Shown here one piece after another: positions 52,998-62,896 of a stretch of DNA of 64,000 nt. Below the pieces are notes generated by a model, which was not told the DNA's origin, ran no database searches, and saw nothing but the letters and a program-made list of their open reading frames with translations. The position numbers were made by a program, and so were the translations under genes. Source of the DNA: Hydrogenophaga sp. (lineage in GTDB: Bacteria > Pseudomonadota > Gammaproteobacteria > Burkholderiales > Burkholderiaceae_C); the NCBI GenBank assembly GCA_016741995.1, contig JACVCO010000009.1, forward strand, positions 1 to 64,000. The letters are read 5' to 3'. Position 1 is the first letter of the stretch; every line of letters begins with the position of its first letter.

Positions 52998-53699
52998 TCA
53001 CTTGAACGGGTTGAGGGTGCTCAGGATGTCGCTGAAGAGCGAATCGCGCAGCGCGGTCCGCCGGGCATTGCGCTGGACCACGATCACGTCGTCCGCGCGG
53101 ATGTCCGGGTCCTGGACCTGACCGGCGCGCACCTTGTCGAGGTCGTAGCTGAACTGCTCGCGCGCGCCGCCGCTGCCGTGCCGGTAGACGACGATCTGGT
53201 TGATGTCCGCATACGGGGCGAAGCCACCCGACAGCGCCAGGGCGCGCAGCAACGTGAGCTGCCCCGTCACCGGATAGATGCCGGGGCGGATCACCGCGCC
53301 TTCGATGGAGACGCGTTGCGTGGTGAACTCCTTGATGAAGAGCGAGACCTGCGGGTCCTGCAGGTACTTCTCGCCGTAGCGGTCGGCGATCAGCCGCTCC
53401 GCGGCCTGCGCCGTGAGCCCGGCCACCGGCACCTGGCCAATGAGCGGCAGCGAGACCTCGCCCGAGGCATTCACGCGCACGTCGCGCTTCATGTCGGGCA
53501 CGCCGAACACGTCGAACTGCATCAGGTCGTTCGGTGAAATGCGGTAGTTCGCATCCATGCCCTCCGCGGGTGGCGCGCTCATCGCCGGCGTGGTTCCGCT
53601 GGCGTCTGGCGCGGCGCTGGTTGCAACAGGCGTCTGGGCGTGCAGGGGCAGGGCCGCTGCCGCGATGGCCCAGGCCATCAGGATGGGTTGTGGGCGCAT
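52998..53699 (-). CDS. Polysaccharide export outer-membrane protein (Wza/EpsA-like, SLBB)
   Basis: NYRISPNDLMQFDVFGVPDMKRDVRVNASGEVSLPLIGQVPVAGLT...VSIEGAVIRPGIYPV. Confidence 0.92.
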   Translation of the reverse strand: MRPQPILMAWAIAAAALPLHAQTPVATSAAPDASGTTPAMSAPPAEGMDANYRISPNDLMQFDVFGVPDMKRDVRVNASGEVSLPLIGQVPVAGLTAQAAERLIADRYGEKYLQDPQVSLFIKEFTTQRVSIEGAVIRPGIYPVTGQLTLLRALALSGGFAPYADINQIVVYRHGSGGAREQFSYDLDKVRAGQVQDPDIRADDVIVVQRNARRTALRDSLFSDILSTLNPFK

Positions 53700-54940
53700 G
53701 TCGCTTCTCCTTTCCGGCCCAGGGCCAGCAATTGGGCTTCGAACCGGCGCAGGACGGCGTCCTGGCTCAGCGAGGCTTCGGCATGGCGCCGGCCGTTGGC
53801 GCCCAGTTCGGCGCGCAGGGCCGGGTCGGCCGCCAGCACGCGCAGGGCCTCGGCCATGGCGGCGGGGTCGTCGGGTGGCACCACCAGGCCGCAGGCGGCG
53901 TCCTGGGCCACCACCTCGCGGAGTTCGGTGTCGGGCCATGCGGTGGCCAGCACGGCGCGCCCGCTGGCCAGCATGCCGGTGAGCTTGGAGGGCATCACCA
54001 GGTCCGCCGCGTCGGCCCGCTGCGGCAGCAGGTGCACGTCGGCCAGGCCGAGCCAGTCGTTGAGCCGCTCCGGCGGTTGCAGGTCCATGAAGCGCACGTT
54101 GGGCAGGTCGGCGCAGCGGGCCTGCAGATCGGCCCGCCCCGAGCCGTCGCCACCCAGCACGAACTGGATGCGCGGTTCGTCCTGCAACAGGCGGGCCACC
54201 TCGGCGAGCACCTCTAGCCCCTGCTTGTTGCCCATGTTGCCGGAGTACAGGGCCACCACGGCGTCGGGCGCCAGGCCGAGCTCGGCGCGGTAGGTGCTGG
54301 GGGTGGCCAGCGGTGCGATGCCGCCGATGTCCGCCCAGTTCGGGAGATGCACCAGGCGCTGTGGCGCGACGCCCTTGCTCAGTGCACGGTCCCGCATGCG
54401 TTTGGATATCGTGGACACGCGGTCCGAACGGCGCATCAGCCAACGCTCGACGCGTTCGACGCAGTGGCGCAGTGCCCGGCCCTTGATGAGACCCAGTTCG
54501 AACGCGGCGTCGACCTCGTGGTCCTGAATGTGCAGCCAGCTCCTCGCGCCCCGCAGCGAGGCGAAGGTCACCGCGGCGGGCGCGCACACCAGCGCGGGCT
54601 CCACCGTCCACACCACGTCGGGCTTCCACCGCCACTGGGCCCACAGCACCGGCAGGCTGGTCAGCGCGAAGCTGGCCAGGTGCAGCAGGCGCTTGAGGCC
54701 CCCGGGCTGGCGCGGTACCCACAGCGGTGCGCGCATCACATGGACGCCTTGCCACGACTCGCTGCGGTATTCGTGCCCGCTGTGCCCGGCGCCCACCTGC
54801 CAGGCGGGGTAATACGGGGGCGCGGTGATGACGCGCACCTCGTGCCCCGCGGCGGCCAGCCATTGCGCCATCTCGCCGGTGTACTTGCCGATGCCGGTGG
54901 GCTCGGGCGCGAAGTTGATGCCGTAAATGAGCAGCTTCAT
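53678..54940 (-). CDS. WcaI-like glycosyltransferase (GT4 fold)
   Basis: MKLLIYGINFAPEPTGIGKYTGEMAQWLAAAGHEVRVITAPPYYPAWQ. Confidence 0.92.
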   Translation of the reverse strand: MKLLIYGINFAPEPTGIGKYTGEMAQWLAAAGHEVRVITAPPYYPAWQVGAGHSGHEYRSESWQGVHVMRAPLWVPRQPGGLKRLLHLASFALTSLPVLWAQWRWKPDVVWTVEPALVCAPAAVTFASLRGARSWLHIQDHEVDAAFELGLIKGRALRHCVERVERWLMRRSDRVSTISKRMRDRALSKGVAPQRLVHLPNWADIGGIAPLATPSTYRAELGLAPDAVVALYSGNMGNKQGLEVLAEVARLLQDEPRIQFVLGGDGSGRADLQARCADLPNVRFMDLQPPERLNDWLGLADVHLLPQRADAADLVMPSKLTGMLASGRAVLATAWPDTELREVVAQDAACGLVVPPDDPAAMAEALRVLAADPALRAELGANGRRHAEASLSQDAVLRRFEAQLLALGRKGEATCAHNPS

Positions 54941-55818
54941 GGCGTGCCTCCGTTGCGTGGTGCGGGCGCAGCGTCGCCCACGAAGGCGCGAACGCCCATG
55001 AACCGCATGTGGTAGTCGCTGACGTTGCGGTGGCTTTGCGCCGACACGATCAGGTAGAAGTTCTGCCGCCGCGCGATCTCGGGCACATGGGGGTGCGCCG
55101 CTTGCAGCACCTGCCGTCCGTTGAGCCACCAGCGCACGGTCAGGGTGTCGGGCGAGTAGGACACCCCGAACACATTGGGTCGGGTCCGGTCCAGCGGCAC
55201 CTTCGACGTCGGTTCGGGGTTCTGGATCTTCTGGTAGTTGGGGTAGATGCCGGACCACGAGATGGCGGTGTGGTGGCCGCCGGGGCCGAAGCCGCCTTCG
55301 TCGATGTCCAGTTCGAACCAGCGCTGGAAACCCTTGGGGTCGGGCGGGTAGACGTCTTCCATCCGCTGGTTGTGCTCGATCGGCATGAGCCAGATCGCGG
55401 GGAAGTTGTCGCGGTGGTTGGACGAGGTCGCGACCTGCGCTTCGATGTAGAACGGCCGGTCCCCGCGCAGCAAGGGAAAGCGGCCGGGGCGCGCGCTCGT
55501 CTTCACCGTGGCCAGGATGCCGCCCTTGTGGATGATCACGCCATCGTCGGCCGGTGCGTAGAGGCTTCGGTCCCGGGGCGGCAGAAAGTAGATGCCGGCG
55601 TGGTACTTGTGGCCGTCGGCCTGCCCGCTGAAGTCCACGTCGTCGATCCGCGGGCAGTCGCGGAACAGCGCCTGCCGCGCGCCCACCTGCGTGGCGCCGG
55701 CCGGTGGGGTGGCGTCCTGGCAGATCAGGCCGTCGTCGGCGTGCGCCCAGGCCGGCCAGGCCAGGCAGGTGGCGGCCAGAACGCGCCAGGCCGTGGGGAA
55801 AGCGGGGTGGGTGTGCAT
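54937..55818 (-). CDS. Secreted glycoside hydrolase family 16-like protein
   Basis: Signal peptide; RPFYIEAQVATSSNHRDNFPAIWLMP, FELDIDEGGFG. Confidence 0.78.
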   Translation of the reverse strand: MHTHPAFPTAWRVLAATCLAWPAWAHADDGLICQDATPPAGATQVGARQALFRDCPRIDDVDFSGQADGHKYHAGIYFLPPRDRSLYAPADDGVIIHKGGILATVKTSARPGRFPLLRGDRPFYIEAQVATSSNHRDNFPAIWLMPIEHNQRMEDVYPPDPKGFQRWFELDIDEGGFGPGGHHTAISWSGIYPNYQKIQNPEPTSKVPLDRTRPNVFGVSYSPDTLTVRWWLNGRQVLQAAHPHVPEIARRQNFYLIVSAQSHRNVSDYHMRFMGVRAFVGDAAPAPRNGGTP

Positions 55819-55831
55819 GTCGCTCCTGTCG

Positions 55832-56800
55832 TCAGTGCCGCGGCGCCAGCCGCTCTTCACCGGTGCCCGGTGCGGCTTGCGTGGGCTGCGCCACCAGCCG
55901 GTGCCCGGTCAGGCGGCTCAGTTCGGCGCAGATGTCGGCCTTGTCGTGGAGATGGGCCACGGCCCGCTCCAGCTCCATGAGCCGGGCGCCCACCAGAAAG
56001 CGGTACCAGCCGCCCTGGAGGAAGTGGTAGACCAGCCCGCTGCGACCATCCAGAAAGCCCAGCTGGACGACGTAGCGCCACAGGAAGTACAGCGGCGCGC
56101 TGACGGTGAAGGGCAGCCGGTTGTAAAGGCGCTCCTTGGCCCAGCGCCTCACCGAGGCCTGCAGCGATGCGCTGCGGGCGTTGAGCACCTCGTCGCGTGC
56201 GAACAGCCCCAGCCGCTGGTTCAACACCTCGATGGCTTCGCGCGTGGCGTAGCGGTTGTGCTTGTCGACGAAGTAGCACAGGTCGTTGAGGTTGTGATCG
56301 GCGAAGCCGCCGTCGAACGTGACCGTGCGCCCGCCCCAGACCACCATGTGCTCGTCCATCCAGCGGTCTTCGATGCGGCCGTGGCCATGGCGCCAGAGGC
56401 GCAGCATCACCAGGGGGTAGCGCCCGCCGTGGCGCACCCAGCGGTCCATGAAGATGTGCTTGCGCTTGAAGTTGACGCCCACCACGTCGGCCGGCAGCCG
56501 GGGCAGGCGTTCGGCGATCTCGCGCGCGAGGTCGGGTTCGATGATCTCGTCGGCGTCCAGGCGCAGCACCCACTGGCCGCGGATGGGCAGCGTGTCCAGG
56601 GCCCACTGGAACTGCCGGGCCTGGTTCACGAAGGGGTGGGTGCAGACCTCGGCCCCCAGCTGTTCCGCGATCGCGGTGGTGCGGTCGGTGGAGCCGGAGT
56701 CGACCACGCAGATCTGGTCGGCGAAGGGCTGGATGGACCGGATGGCGCGCTCGATGTGGAGCGCCTCGTTGTGGGTCAGGATGATCGCGGTGATGTTCAT
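55832..56800 (-). CDS. Glycosyltransferase family 2
   Basis: ITAIILTHNEALHIERAIRSIQPFADQICVVDSGSTDRT, LRLDADEII. Confidence 0.92.
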   Translation of the reverse strand: MNITAIILTHNEALHIERAIRSIQPFADQICVVDSGSTDRTTAIAEQLGAEVCTHPFVNQARQFQWALDTLPIRGQWVLRLDADEIIEPDLAREIAERLPRLPADVVGVNFKRKHIFMDRWVRHGGRYPLVMLRLWRHGHGRIEDRWMDEHMVVWGGRTVTFDGGFADHNLNDLCYFVDKHNRYATREAIEVLNQRLGLFARDEVLNARSASLQASVRRWAKERLYNRLPFTVSAPLYFLWRYVVQLGFLDGRSGLVYHFLQGGWYRFLVGARLMELERAVAHLHDKADICAELSRLTGHRLVAQPTQAAPGTGEERLAPRH

Positions 56801-56810
56801 CGTGATCCCT

Positions 56811-57767
56811 TCAGGCGTGCAAGGTGGCGATTTCCGCCGCGGGCCGCCGGGGCGAGAACGCCACCCGGGTCTGCGGGGCGATGGGCTCACCGAAGGCGAT
56901 CATCAGGATCAGCCGCTCGCCGGCCGGAATGCCGCCCGCGCGGCGGATCGCGGACTCGGTCCGGTGGTCGATCGCGAGGTTGAGCGGGCAGGCGCCCCAG
57001 CCCATCGAGCGGCAGGCGAACATCAGGCACATGGCGAACAGCGCGCCGTCCACATACGCCTGGTTGCGTTGCCCGGGGCCACCCCAGGCGCAGATATCGG
57101 AACTCACCACGAACAGGTTGCCCACGTTGTCGGCAAAGCCGCGCGAGCCGCCCTGCAGCGCGAGCAGTTCCTGGATGCGGGCGCGGTCCTGGTAGGTGTG
57201 CACGCGCGTGGACTGCCGGTTGCACTGCGAGGGCGCCAGTTGCGCGAGCGAGATCGCTTCGACGATGCGGTCGGGGTCGAGCGGCGCGGGCCGCAGCGTG
57301 CGGATGCTCGAGCGGCTGGCCATCAACTGCGGCAGGTCGCCCGGGGGCTGGCCGTTGAACGAGTAGTCGCGCGTGCCGCCCTGCCAGGGCTTGGGCAGCC
57401 TGTCTTCCCACGCCGCCAGGTAGGCCGCGATCTCGTCGAGCAAGGGGTCGCTCACCCCCAGCCGCGCGTGGAAGTTCGCGTAGGCCTGCAGCGCGCCGAG
57501 CGACATGTGGGCCGGCACCGGCGAGTGCCGGATGTCGTAGCGCGACAGCGCGGCCATCACGAAGCGGACCTTGTCCTTGCCGAACAGCGGCTTCGGGTTC
57601 GGCAGCGACAGGCCTTTCTCGATCGTGTGCGCCTCGATGAGGATCTTGTAGAACGCGCGCTTGGACGGGTCCACGAAGGGCGAGTACGCGTTGAACCGCA
57701 GGAACAGCGCGGCATCGCGCAGGGCCTCGCTGAAGATGCCCGCCACCTTGAGCAGCTTGCTAAGCAC
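56811..57767 (-). CDS. Nitroreductase-family protein
   Basis: SRSSIRTLRPAPLDPDRIVEAISLAQLAPSQCNRQSTRVH, GALFAMCLMFACRSMGWGACPLNLA. Confidence 0.85.
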   Translation of the reverse strand: MLSKLLKVAGIFSEALRDAALFLRFNAYSPFVDPSKRAFYKILIEAHTIEKGLSLPNPKPLFGKDKVRFVMAALSRYDIRHSPVPAHMSLGALQAYANFHARLGVSDPLLDEIAAYLAAWEDRLPKPWQGGTRDYSFNGQPPGDLPQLMASRSSIRTLRPAPLDPDRIVEAISLAQLAPSQCNRQSTRVHTYQDRARIQELLALQGGSRGFADNVGNLFVVSSDICAWGGPGQRNQAYVDGALFAMCLMFACRSMGWGACPLNLAIDHRTESAIRRAGGIPAGERLILMIAFGEPIAPQTRVAFSPRRPAAEIATLHA

Positions 57768-58335
57768 GGCGCCGCTCCTTCAGCACGCGGTCCTTGAGCT
57801 TGCGGCAGGGATGTCCGGCACAGACGGACCAGGCCGGCATGTCCTTGAGCACCACCGAGCGCGCACCGATGACGGCGCCCTCGCGGATCACCACGTTCGG
57901 GTGCACGAAGCTCTCGGCCGCGATCCACACGTGGTTCTCGATCACGATGGGCCCGGTGATCAGGGGCCTGTCCAGCGTGCGAACGTCGTGCGAGCCCGCG
58001 CACAGGAACGTGCGCTGGCTGACGGCGACCTTGGAGCCGATGGTGATCCGGTCCATGCTGTAGCAGTCCACGCCATCGCCGAGCGCGGAGAAATCGCCCA
58101 TGACGAGGTTCCAGGGGGCCCAGACGCGGCACGACGGCGCGATGCGGCAACCGGCACCCACGCGGGCCCCGAAGCTGCGCAGCAGAAAACGCCGCCAGCC
58201 ATGCAGCGCCCAGCGGGGCGTCGGCCGGAAGGCCAGCAACCACACCGTTTCCCACACGAACCGGCGCAGCAGCGCCGCGTTGGTGAAGCCGTTGCGGTAC
58301 CTCAGTGAACGGAGCTCGCTGACGGATTCGCTCAT
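57760..58335 (-). CDS. WcaF-like hexapeptide acyltransferase
   Basis: Left-handed beta-helix repeats: VHPNVVIREGAVIGARSVVLKDMPAWSVCAGHPCRKLKDR. Confidence 0.88.
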   Translation of the reverse strand: MSESVSELRSLRYRNGFTNAALLRRFVWETVWLLAFRPTPRWALHGWRRFLLRSFGARVGAGCRIAPSCRVWAPWNLVMGDFSALGDGVDCYSMDRITIGSKVAVSQRTFLCAGSHDVRTLDRPLITGPIVIENHVWIAAESFVHPNVVIREGAVIGARSVVLKDMPAWSVCAGHPCRKLKDRVLKERRRA

Positions 58336-59480
58336 GGGGTGACCGCCTTCAGTTGTGCGCTCAGGAACGCGTTGCCGCTGTGCCGCAGATCGGCCAGGCG
58401 CTGCTCCACATCCACCCAGTCGATCTCCTGACTCGCCAGCGCCTCCACGTTCGATGCCGAGAACGCGGGCGCGAAGCGGTCTTCCAGGCCGACGGCGCGC
58501 AGCAGGTGCAGCGCGCGCGCGTTGGCGGTGGCCTTGTCGCCCGTCAGCCCGGCCACGATGAAGGGCTTGCGCAGCAGCAGCGAGAACACGGTGCCGTGGA
58601 AGGAGTTGGTCACCACGAAGCGCGCGTTCTCGAGCAAGGCAACCCACTCGCCGGGATCGGGGTACACCGTGCGGCCGATCTCGGCCCAGCGCCGGTGCGG
58701 GTTGTGCGCCGACAGGATGGGGCAGGCCAGTTGCCGCGACACCTGCTCGGCGGTCTGGCGGATGTTGTCCGGCGAGCGAAGCGCGTAGCAGAAGAGGTAC
58801 GGGTCGGCGTGCCCGGACGGCGCGCGATTGGTCAGCTCCGGGTAGTGGCTGTGCAGCAGGGTCGGGTCGGGCACGTTGGTGGCCGCCCGCCCGGTGGCGC
58901 GTTCGACCAGCGCGACACCGGAGGCTTCGCGCACCGAGATGGCGTCGAAGTTGTGCAGCAGCCGCGGCAGTTGCGCGGCCTCGGCGGGCGACACCTGGTC
59001 GCGGCCGAAGCTGGCGGCGTACGCGATCTTGCGGGCGCGGAACGCGGTGGCGAAGTCCAGGAAGTAGTTCGGGTCGAAACCGAAGTGCTGCGACGGGCTC
59101 CAGATCTGGTCGCTGCCCGCCACGATCAGGTCGAACGCCTGCGCCGCGGCGAGCGATGCCCCGTTGTCCCTCGCTGCGCCATCGCCGGCGATGCCGAGGA
59201 AGTGCTCGCGGAATCGCACGAACTTCTCTCGCTGGCCCGCGTGGCCGAAGTGGCGGTTCAGGAAGGACGACAGCGCCAGGTAGGCCACCTTCAGGTTGGC
59301 CTTGAACGCCGCCGGCGAGGTGGGCAGGCTGAGCCGGCCGCCGTGTTCGATGTGCGCGGGCCGGTAGTCGATGAAGCTGGTGTGGTGGCCCTGCTCCGTC
59401 AACCAGCGGCGCAGCGCGTAGGCCTGCAGCGCGGCACCGTAGTTGTCGCTGAAGTGGAAGGTGAGGATGCCGACGTTCAT
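58332..59480 (-). CDS. Polysaccharide pyruvyl transferase family protein
   Basis: MNVGILTFHFSDNYGAALQAYAL, FDLIVAGSDQIWSP, ARFVVTNSFHGTVFSLLLRKPF. Confidence 0.92.
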   Translation of the reverse strand: MNVGILTFHFSDNYGAALQAYALRRWLTEQGHHTSFIDYRPAHIEHGGRLSLPTSPAAFKANLKVAYLALSSFLNRHFGHAGQREKFVRFREHFLGIAGDGAARDNGASLAAAQAFDLIVAGSDQIWSPSQHFGFDPNYFLDFATAFRARKIAYAASFGRDQVSPAEAAQLPRLLHNFDAISVREASGVALVERATGRAATNVPDPTLLHSHYPELTNRAPSGHADPYLFCYALRSPDNIRQTAEQVSRQLACPILSAHNPHRRWAEIGRTVYPDPGEWVALLENARFVVTNSFHGTVFSLLLRKPFIVAGLTGDKATANARALHLLRAVGLEDRFAPAFSASNVEALASQEIDWVDVEQRLADLRHSGNAFLSAQLKAVTP

Positions 59481-60616
59481 CGTTTCACCATCGAGGCGGC
59501 GGTGCCGTGCACGGCGGACTGCCGCGCCATGGGCGCTGGCTTTGCCGTGGTCATCAGTTGCATGACCTTGTGCTGAAAGCGGGCCGCCACGGCCGGCCCG
59601 CTCAGGCGGGCGGTTTCGGTGTTCGCCAGCGCTGTGCGGCTCCAGCTGAAGTCGTCGCAGTACTGGCGCAGGCACCACAGCAGATCGGCCGTGCTGCCGG
59701 CCTTGAACACGTAGCCGTTGCGCCCTGGCTCGATCACGTCGCTGGCGCCGCAGCGGTTGCTGCAGATCACGGGCGTGCCCACCATCAGCGCTTCGTTGAC
59801 CACCGCACCCCAGCCGTCGAAGCGGCTGGGCAAGACCAGCAGGTGGGCCGCCGCCATGGCGGTCACGGTCTCGGCGTTGGGCAGGCCGGGCGAGAAGCTC
59901 ACCCGGTCGGCGATGCCGAGCCGGGCCGCGAGCTGGCGCAGCGCCGGCTCTTGCGGACCCTGGCCGATGATGCGAAGGCGTGCCGTGGGCACCTCGAGCC
60001 GGCTGAGGGCGCGCAGCAGCAGATCGACCCGCTTGCGCTCGATCAGCTGGCCCACGTACAGGATCCGCAGGTGGCCGCTCGACGCCAGCGGGGGCTCCAC
60101 CGGCACGGGGTCCACCACGTGCACGAAGGGCGCGATGCGCGCCTTCGGGTAGCCGCAGGCCGCGAAGAAACGCGCACCGCCATAGCGGCCGGAATGGCCG
60201 ATGCAGAACACGCCGCTCAGGTGCTGGCGGTAGCGCAAGGCGTCCCAGGTGTAGGCCAGCCAGCGCGGCAGCAGGCGCGGGCCCGGCTCGTAGCGGTTCT
60301 CCGTCATCAGGAAGCGGTGCACCGGCGCGCCCAGGCTGGCCTCGAAGGCGGCCAGCGGCAAGGCAAACCCCCGCAGGCCGAAGAACACCTGCACCGAACC
60401 GGGCAGCCGGGACAGCCTCGCGATCTGCGCCGGCGTGGGGGCCACGTGCACCCGCACCGCGCCGGTGTCGGGCACCGGGTAGCCGCGCTCGCGGTAGTGC
60501 GCGGGCAGCGCCTCCGTCACGCACCAGTGCACGGTGTTGCCGGGCATGTTCGCCAGTTCGCGGATGTACGCGGCCTGGTGGAACATCAGGTAGGAATGCC
60601 AGAAGACGTAGTGCAT
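59477..60616 (-). CDS. Glycosyltransferase family 4
   Basis: LRILYVGQLIERKRVDLLLRAL, LRIIGQGPQEPALR, LLVLPSRFDGWGAVVNEALMVGTPVICS. Confidence 0.92.
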   Translation of the reverse strand: MHYVFWHSYLMFHQAAYIRELANMPGNTVHWCVTEALPAHYRERGYPVPDTGAVRVHVAPTPAQIARLSRLPGSVQVFFGLRGFALPLAAFEASLGAPVHRFLMTENRYEPGPRLLPRWLAYTWDALRYRQHLSGVFCIGHSGRYGGARFFAACGYPKARIAPFVHVVDPVPVEPPLASSGHLRILYVGQLIERKRVDLLLRALSRLEVPTARLRIIGQGPQEPALRQLAARLGIADRVSFSPGLPNAETVTAMAAAHLLVLPSRFDGWGAVVNEALMVGTPVICSNRCGASDVIEPGRNGYVFKAGSTADLLWCLRQYCDDFSWSRTALANTETARLSGPAVAARFQHKVMQLMTTAKPAPMARQSAVHGTAASMVKR

Positions 60617-60635
60617 GGCGGGTGCTCCGTTGGGG

Positions 60636-61640
60636 TCAGGCGGGGGCTGGCTGGAACAGGCGCGAGGCGCCCGCGGTCATGCGGCTGGACAGCCAGCGCG
60701 TGAGCACGGAGAACACCAGCAGGGGAACCAGGGCCAGGAGCAGGAGGACCAGGTGGCCGTAAGGCGTGTCTTGCGCTTCCAGCCAGCGGATCCACGCGGT
60801 CTGCGTCAGGTAGATCTCGAGCGTCAGGCCACCCAGCAGCGCGATGAAGGGGAACAGCGGTGTGGCCCGCAGCGGCTTGAGCACCGCCTCCGAGGCGAAC
60901 ACGTGGAAGCAGCCGTAGACGATCGGGTACAGCAGGGCCTGGAACACGAACTGCAGGTGGCCCATGTCGAAACGGAACACCGTGAGCTTGGCGACCAGGA
61001 ACAGCAGCAGGGAGAGCAGCAGCGTGGCGACGGACGAGGGCGTGAACCGCGGCGTCAATTGCAGGCGCGCGACCAGGCAACCCAGCAGCGTGATGCCGAA
61101 GTAGTTGATCCACTTGAAGTGGTTGGCCCAGGTGAAGTCGTTGCCCCGCCCTTCGACGACGAAGGTCGACAGATCCAGCTGGCTGTAGAAGAAGCCATAC
61201 GGCACCAGCAGCAGGGCCATCGCCGTGGCGATGCCGGCCGGGCGCAGGCGCGCCAGGTAGAACACGGGCAGGTAGAACGCCATCACCGCGGAGACGAACC
61301 AGAACGGCGTGGGCCAGGCGAAGACCGCGACCAGATCGGCGAGGCCGTTGATGCGGACCATGCCGATCGCGAGCATGGTGCAGGCGACGATGAGGACGGC
61401 CGGGTACAGCCGCACGACCCGTTTGCGCAGGTAGGTCGCCAGCGACGGCGCGGCAGCGTCCGCCGCCGCGTTCAGGCTCTTGGCCAGACCGAAGCCCGAG
61501 AGGAAGAAGAAGAGCGAATTGCCGATGGCACCGCCCGTGGCGATCCGCGGGTCCGGCACGAAGGCGTCCAGGTGCGACAGGGTGATCAATGCCGTCGCCA
61601 GGAACAGCATCAGCGTGGTGTCTGTGTCTCGGTGTGTCAT
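60636..61640 (-). CDS. Acyltransferase family 3 membrane protein
   Basis: Multi-TM; NSLFFFLSGFGLAKSLN, YLRKRVVRLYPAVL. Confidence 0.88.
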   Translation of the reverse strand: MTHRDTDTTLMLFLATALITLSHLDAFVPDPRIATGGAIGNSLFFFLSGFGLAKSLNAAADAAAPSLATYLRKRVVRLYPAVLIVACTMLAIGMVRINGLADLVAVFAWPTPFWFVSAVMAFYLPVFYLARLRPAGIATAMALLLVPYGFFYSQLDLSTFVVEGRGNDFTWANHFKWINYFGITLLGCLVARLQLTPRFTPSSVATLLLSLLLFLVAKLTVFRFDMGHLQFVFQALLYPIVYGCFHVFASEAVLKPLRATPLFPFIALLGGLTLEIYLTQTAWIRWLEAQDTPYGHLVLLLLALVPLLVFSVLTRWLSSRMTAGASRLFQPAPA

Positions 61641-62896
61641 GTCGGTTCACCCTTCAAGCCGGCGAGTGCCGGTGAGTACCGCGAAGCGGCGCGCGCGGTG
61701 CTCGCTGCCGGCAGGTTCAGTTGAAGAACCAGCACGAGGATCCAGAGCGAGTAGGGGTTGCCCACACCGATCAGGTACCGGTTGAAGATGGACTGGGCCA
61801 GGATGAAGACCAGCATCAGCCCGGCCATGAACACCTGGTGGCGCGCCGGGCCGGGCTGCAGCCCGTGCCGGAGCGCGCGGCCGGCGGTGACGATGAACGC
61901 CAGTGCGATGAGCGAGCCGAAGAACAGCCCGTGTTCCAGCGCCAGGTTGATGTACGAGCTCTCGACCGGGAAGCCGATGATGTCGGGCAGGGCCGAGCGG
62001 ATGCCGCGGCCGGTGAACATCAGCGCGCCGTCGGAGAACACCAGTTCGATGCCGGCCTGCCAGAGATCGGCGCGCCCGGTGGCGCCGGAGTCCACGCCCC
62101 GGGTGGGGGAGTCCACGTCGAGGATGAGGGACAGGTAGTCCTTGATGTCGGCCCACTTGAAGAGGACCAGCGCCAGCCCGGCGAGCGCCGCCAGCACCAG
62201 GCCCATGCGCGCACGGCGCGAACCGCGCCAGGCGATCAGGGTGACGCCCGTCAGGCCGGTGATGCACAGCGCCAGCATCCCGGCGCGTGCCGAGGCGGCC
62301 AGCAACACGCAGAGGCACAACCCCGCCATGGCCAGCGCAAACAGCTGCCGCGGCCGGGTGTGCACGGCCAGGTAGCGCTGGAAGAACAGCAGCGCGCCCC
62401 CGCCGTAGACCAGCCCGCTCAGGTTGGGGTGCATGCCCAGGGGCTGGTAGCGGATCAGCCCCTGGCCGTATTCCACGTTGCCGGCGAGCGAGGCGAACAG
62501 CGCCTGGGGCTCCACGAGCAGCAGCGTGGCGAGGAGCGCCACATAGGCCCACCGGAACACGGCGGCCAGCTCGCTGGCGCGGTTGTGGCGGACCACCAGC
62601 GCGATGGCCGTCAGCACCAGCAGCAGCATGGCGCCGTACATCGTCGACAACAGGTTGCCCGTTGCCCACGCCACCAGCATGGCAAACAGGAAGGCGGTGC
62701 TGAACAGCCATTCGACGAGGCTGGGCCGCACGCGCAGCGTGTCGCCCGACAGCACGGAGAAGAAGCCCGCCATGAGCAGCATGCTGATGGCGCCCATCTG
62801 GGCCGCTTGAAGCGCCGGGCCTTCGTAGTACCACCCCGTGAGGTAGATGGAGCCGCCCAGCAGCCAGCGAGACAGCTGTGTGTTCAGTTCGCGCAT
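61637..62896 (-). CDS. O-antigen ligase/polymerase family membrane protein
   Basis: Multi-TM; YQPLGMHPNLSGLVYGGGALLF, LLAASARAGMLALCITGL, FTGRGIRSALPDIIGFPVESSYINLALEHGLFFG. Confidence 0.88.
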   Translation of the reverse strand: MRELNTQLSRWLLGGSIYLTGWYYEGPALQAAQMGAISMLLMAGFFSVLSGDTLRVRPSLVEWLFSTAFLFAMLVAWATGNLLSTMYGAMLLLVLTAIALVVRHNRASELAAVFRWAYVALLATLLLVEPQALFASLAGNVEYGQGLIRYQPLGMHPNLSGLVYGGGALLFFQRYLAVHTRPRQLFALAMAGLCLCVLLAASARAGMLALCITGLTGVTLIAWRGSRRARMGLVLAALAGLALVLFKWADIKDYLSLILDVDSPTRGVDSGATGRADLWQAGIELVFSDGALMFTGRGIRSALPDIIGFPVESSYINLALEHGLFFGSLIALAFIVTAGRALRHGLQPGPARHQVFMAGLMLVFILAQSIFNRYLIGVGNPYSLWILVLVLQLNLPAASTARAASRYSPALAGLKGEPT

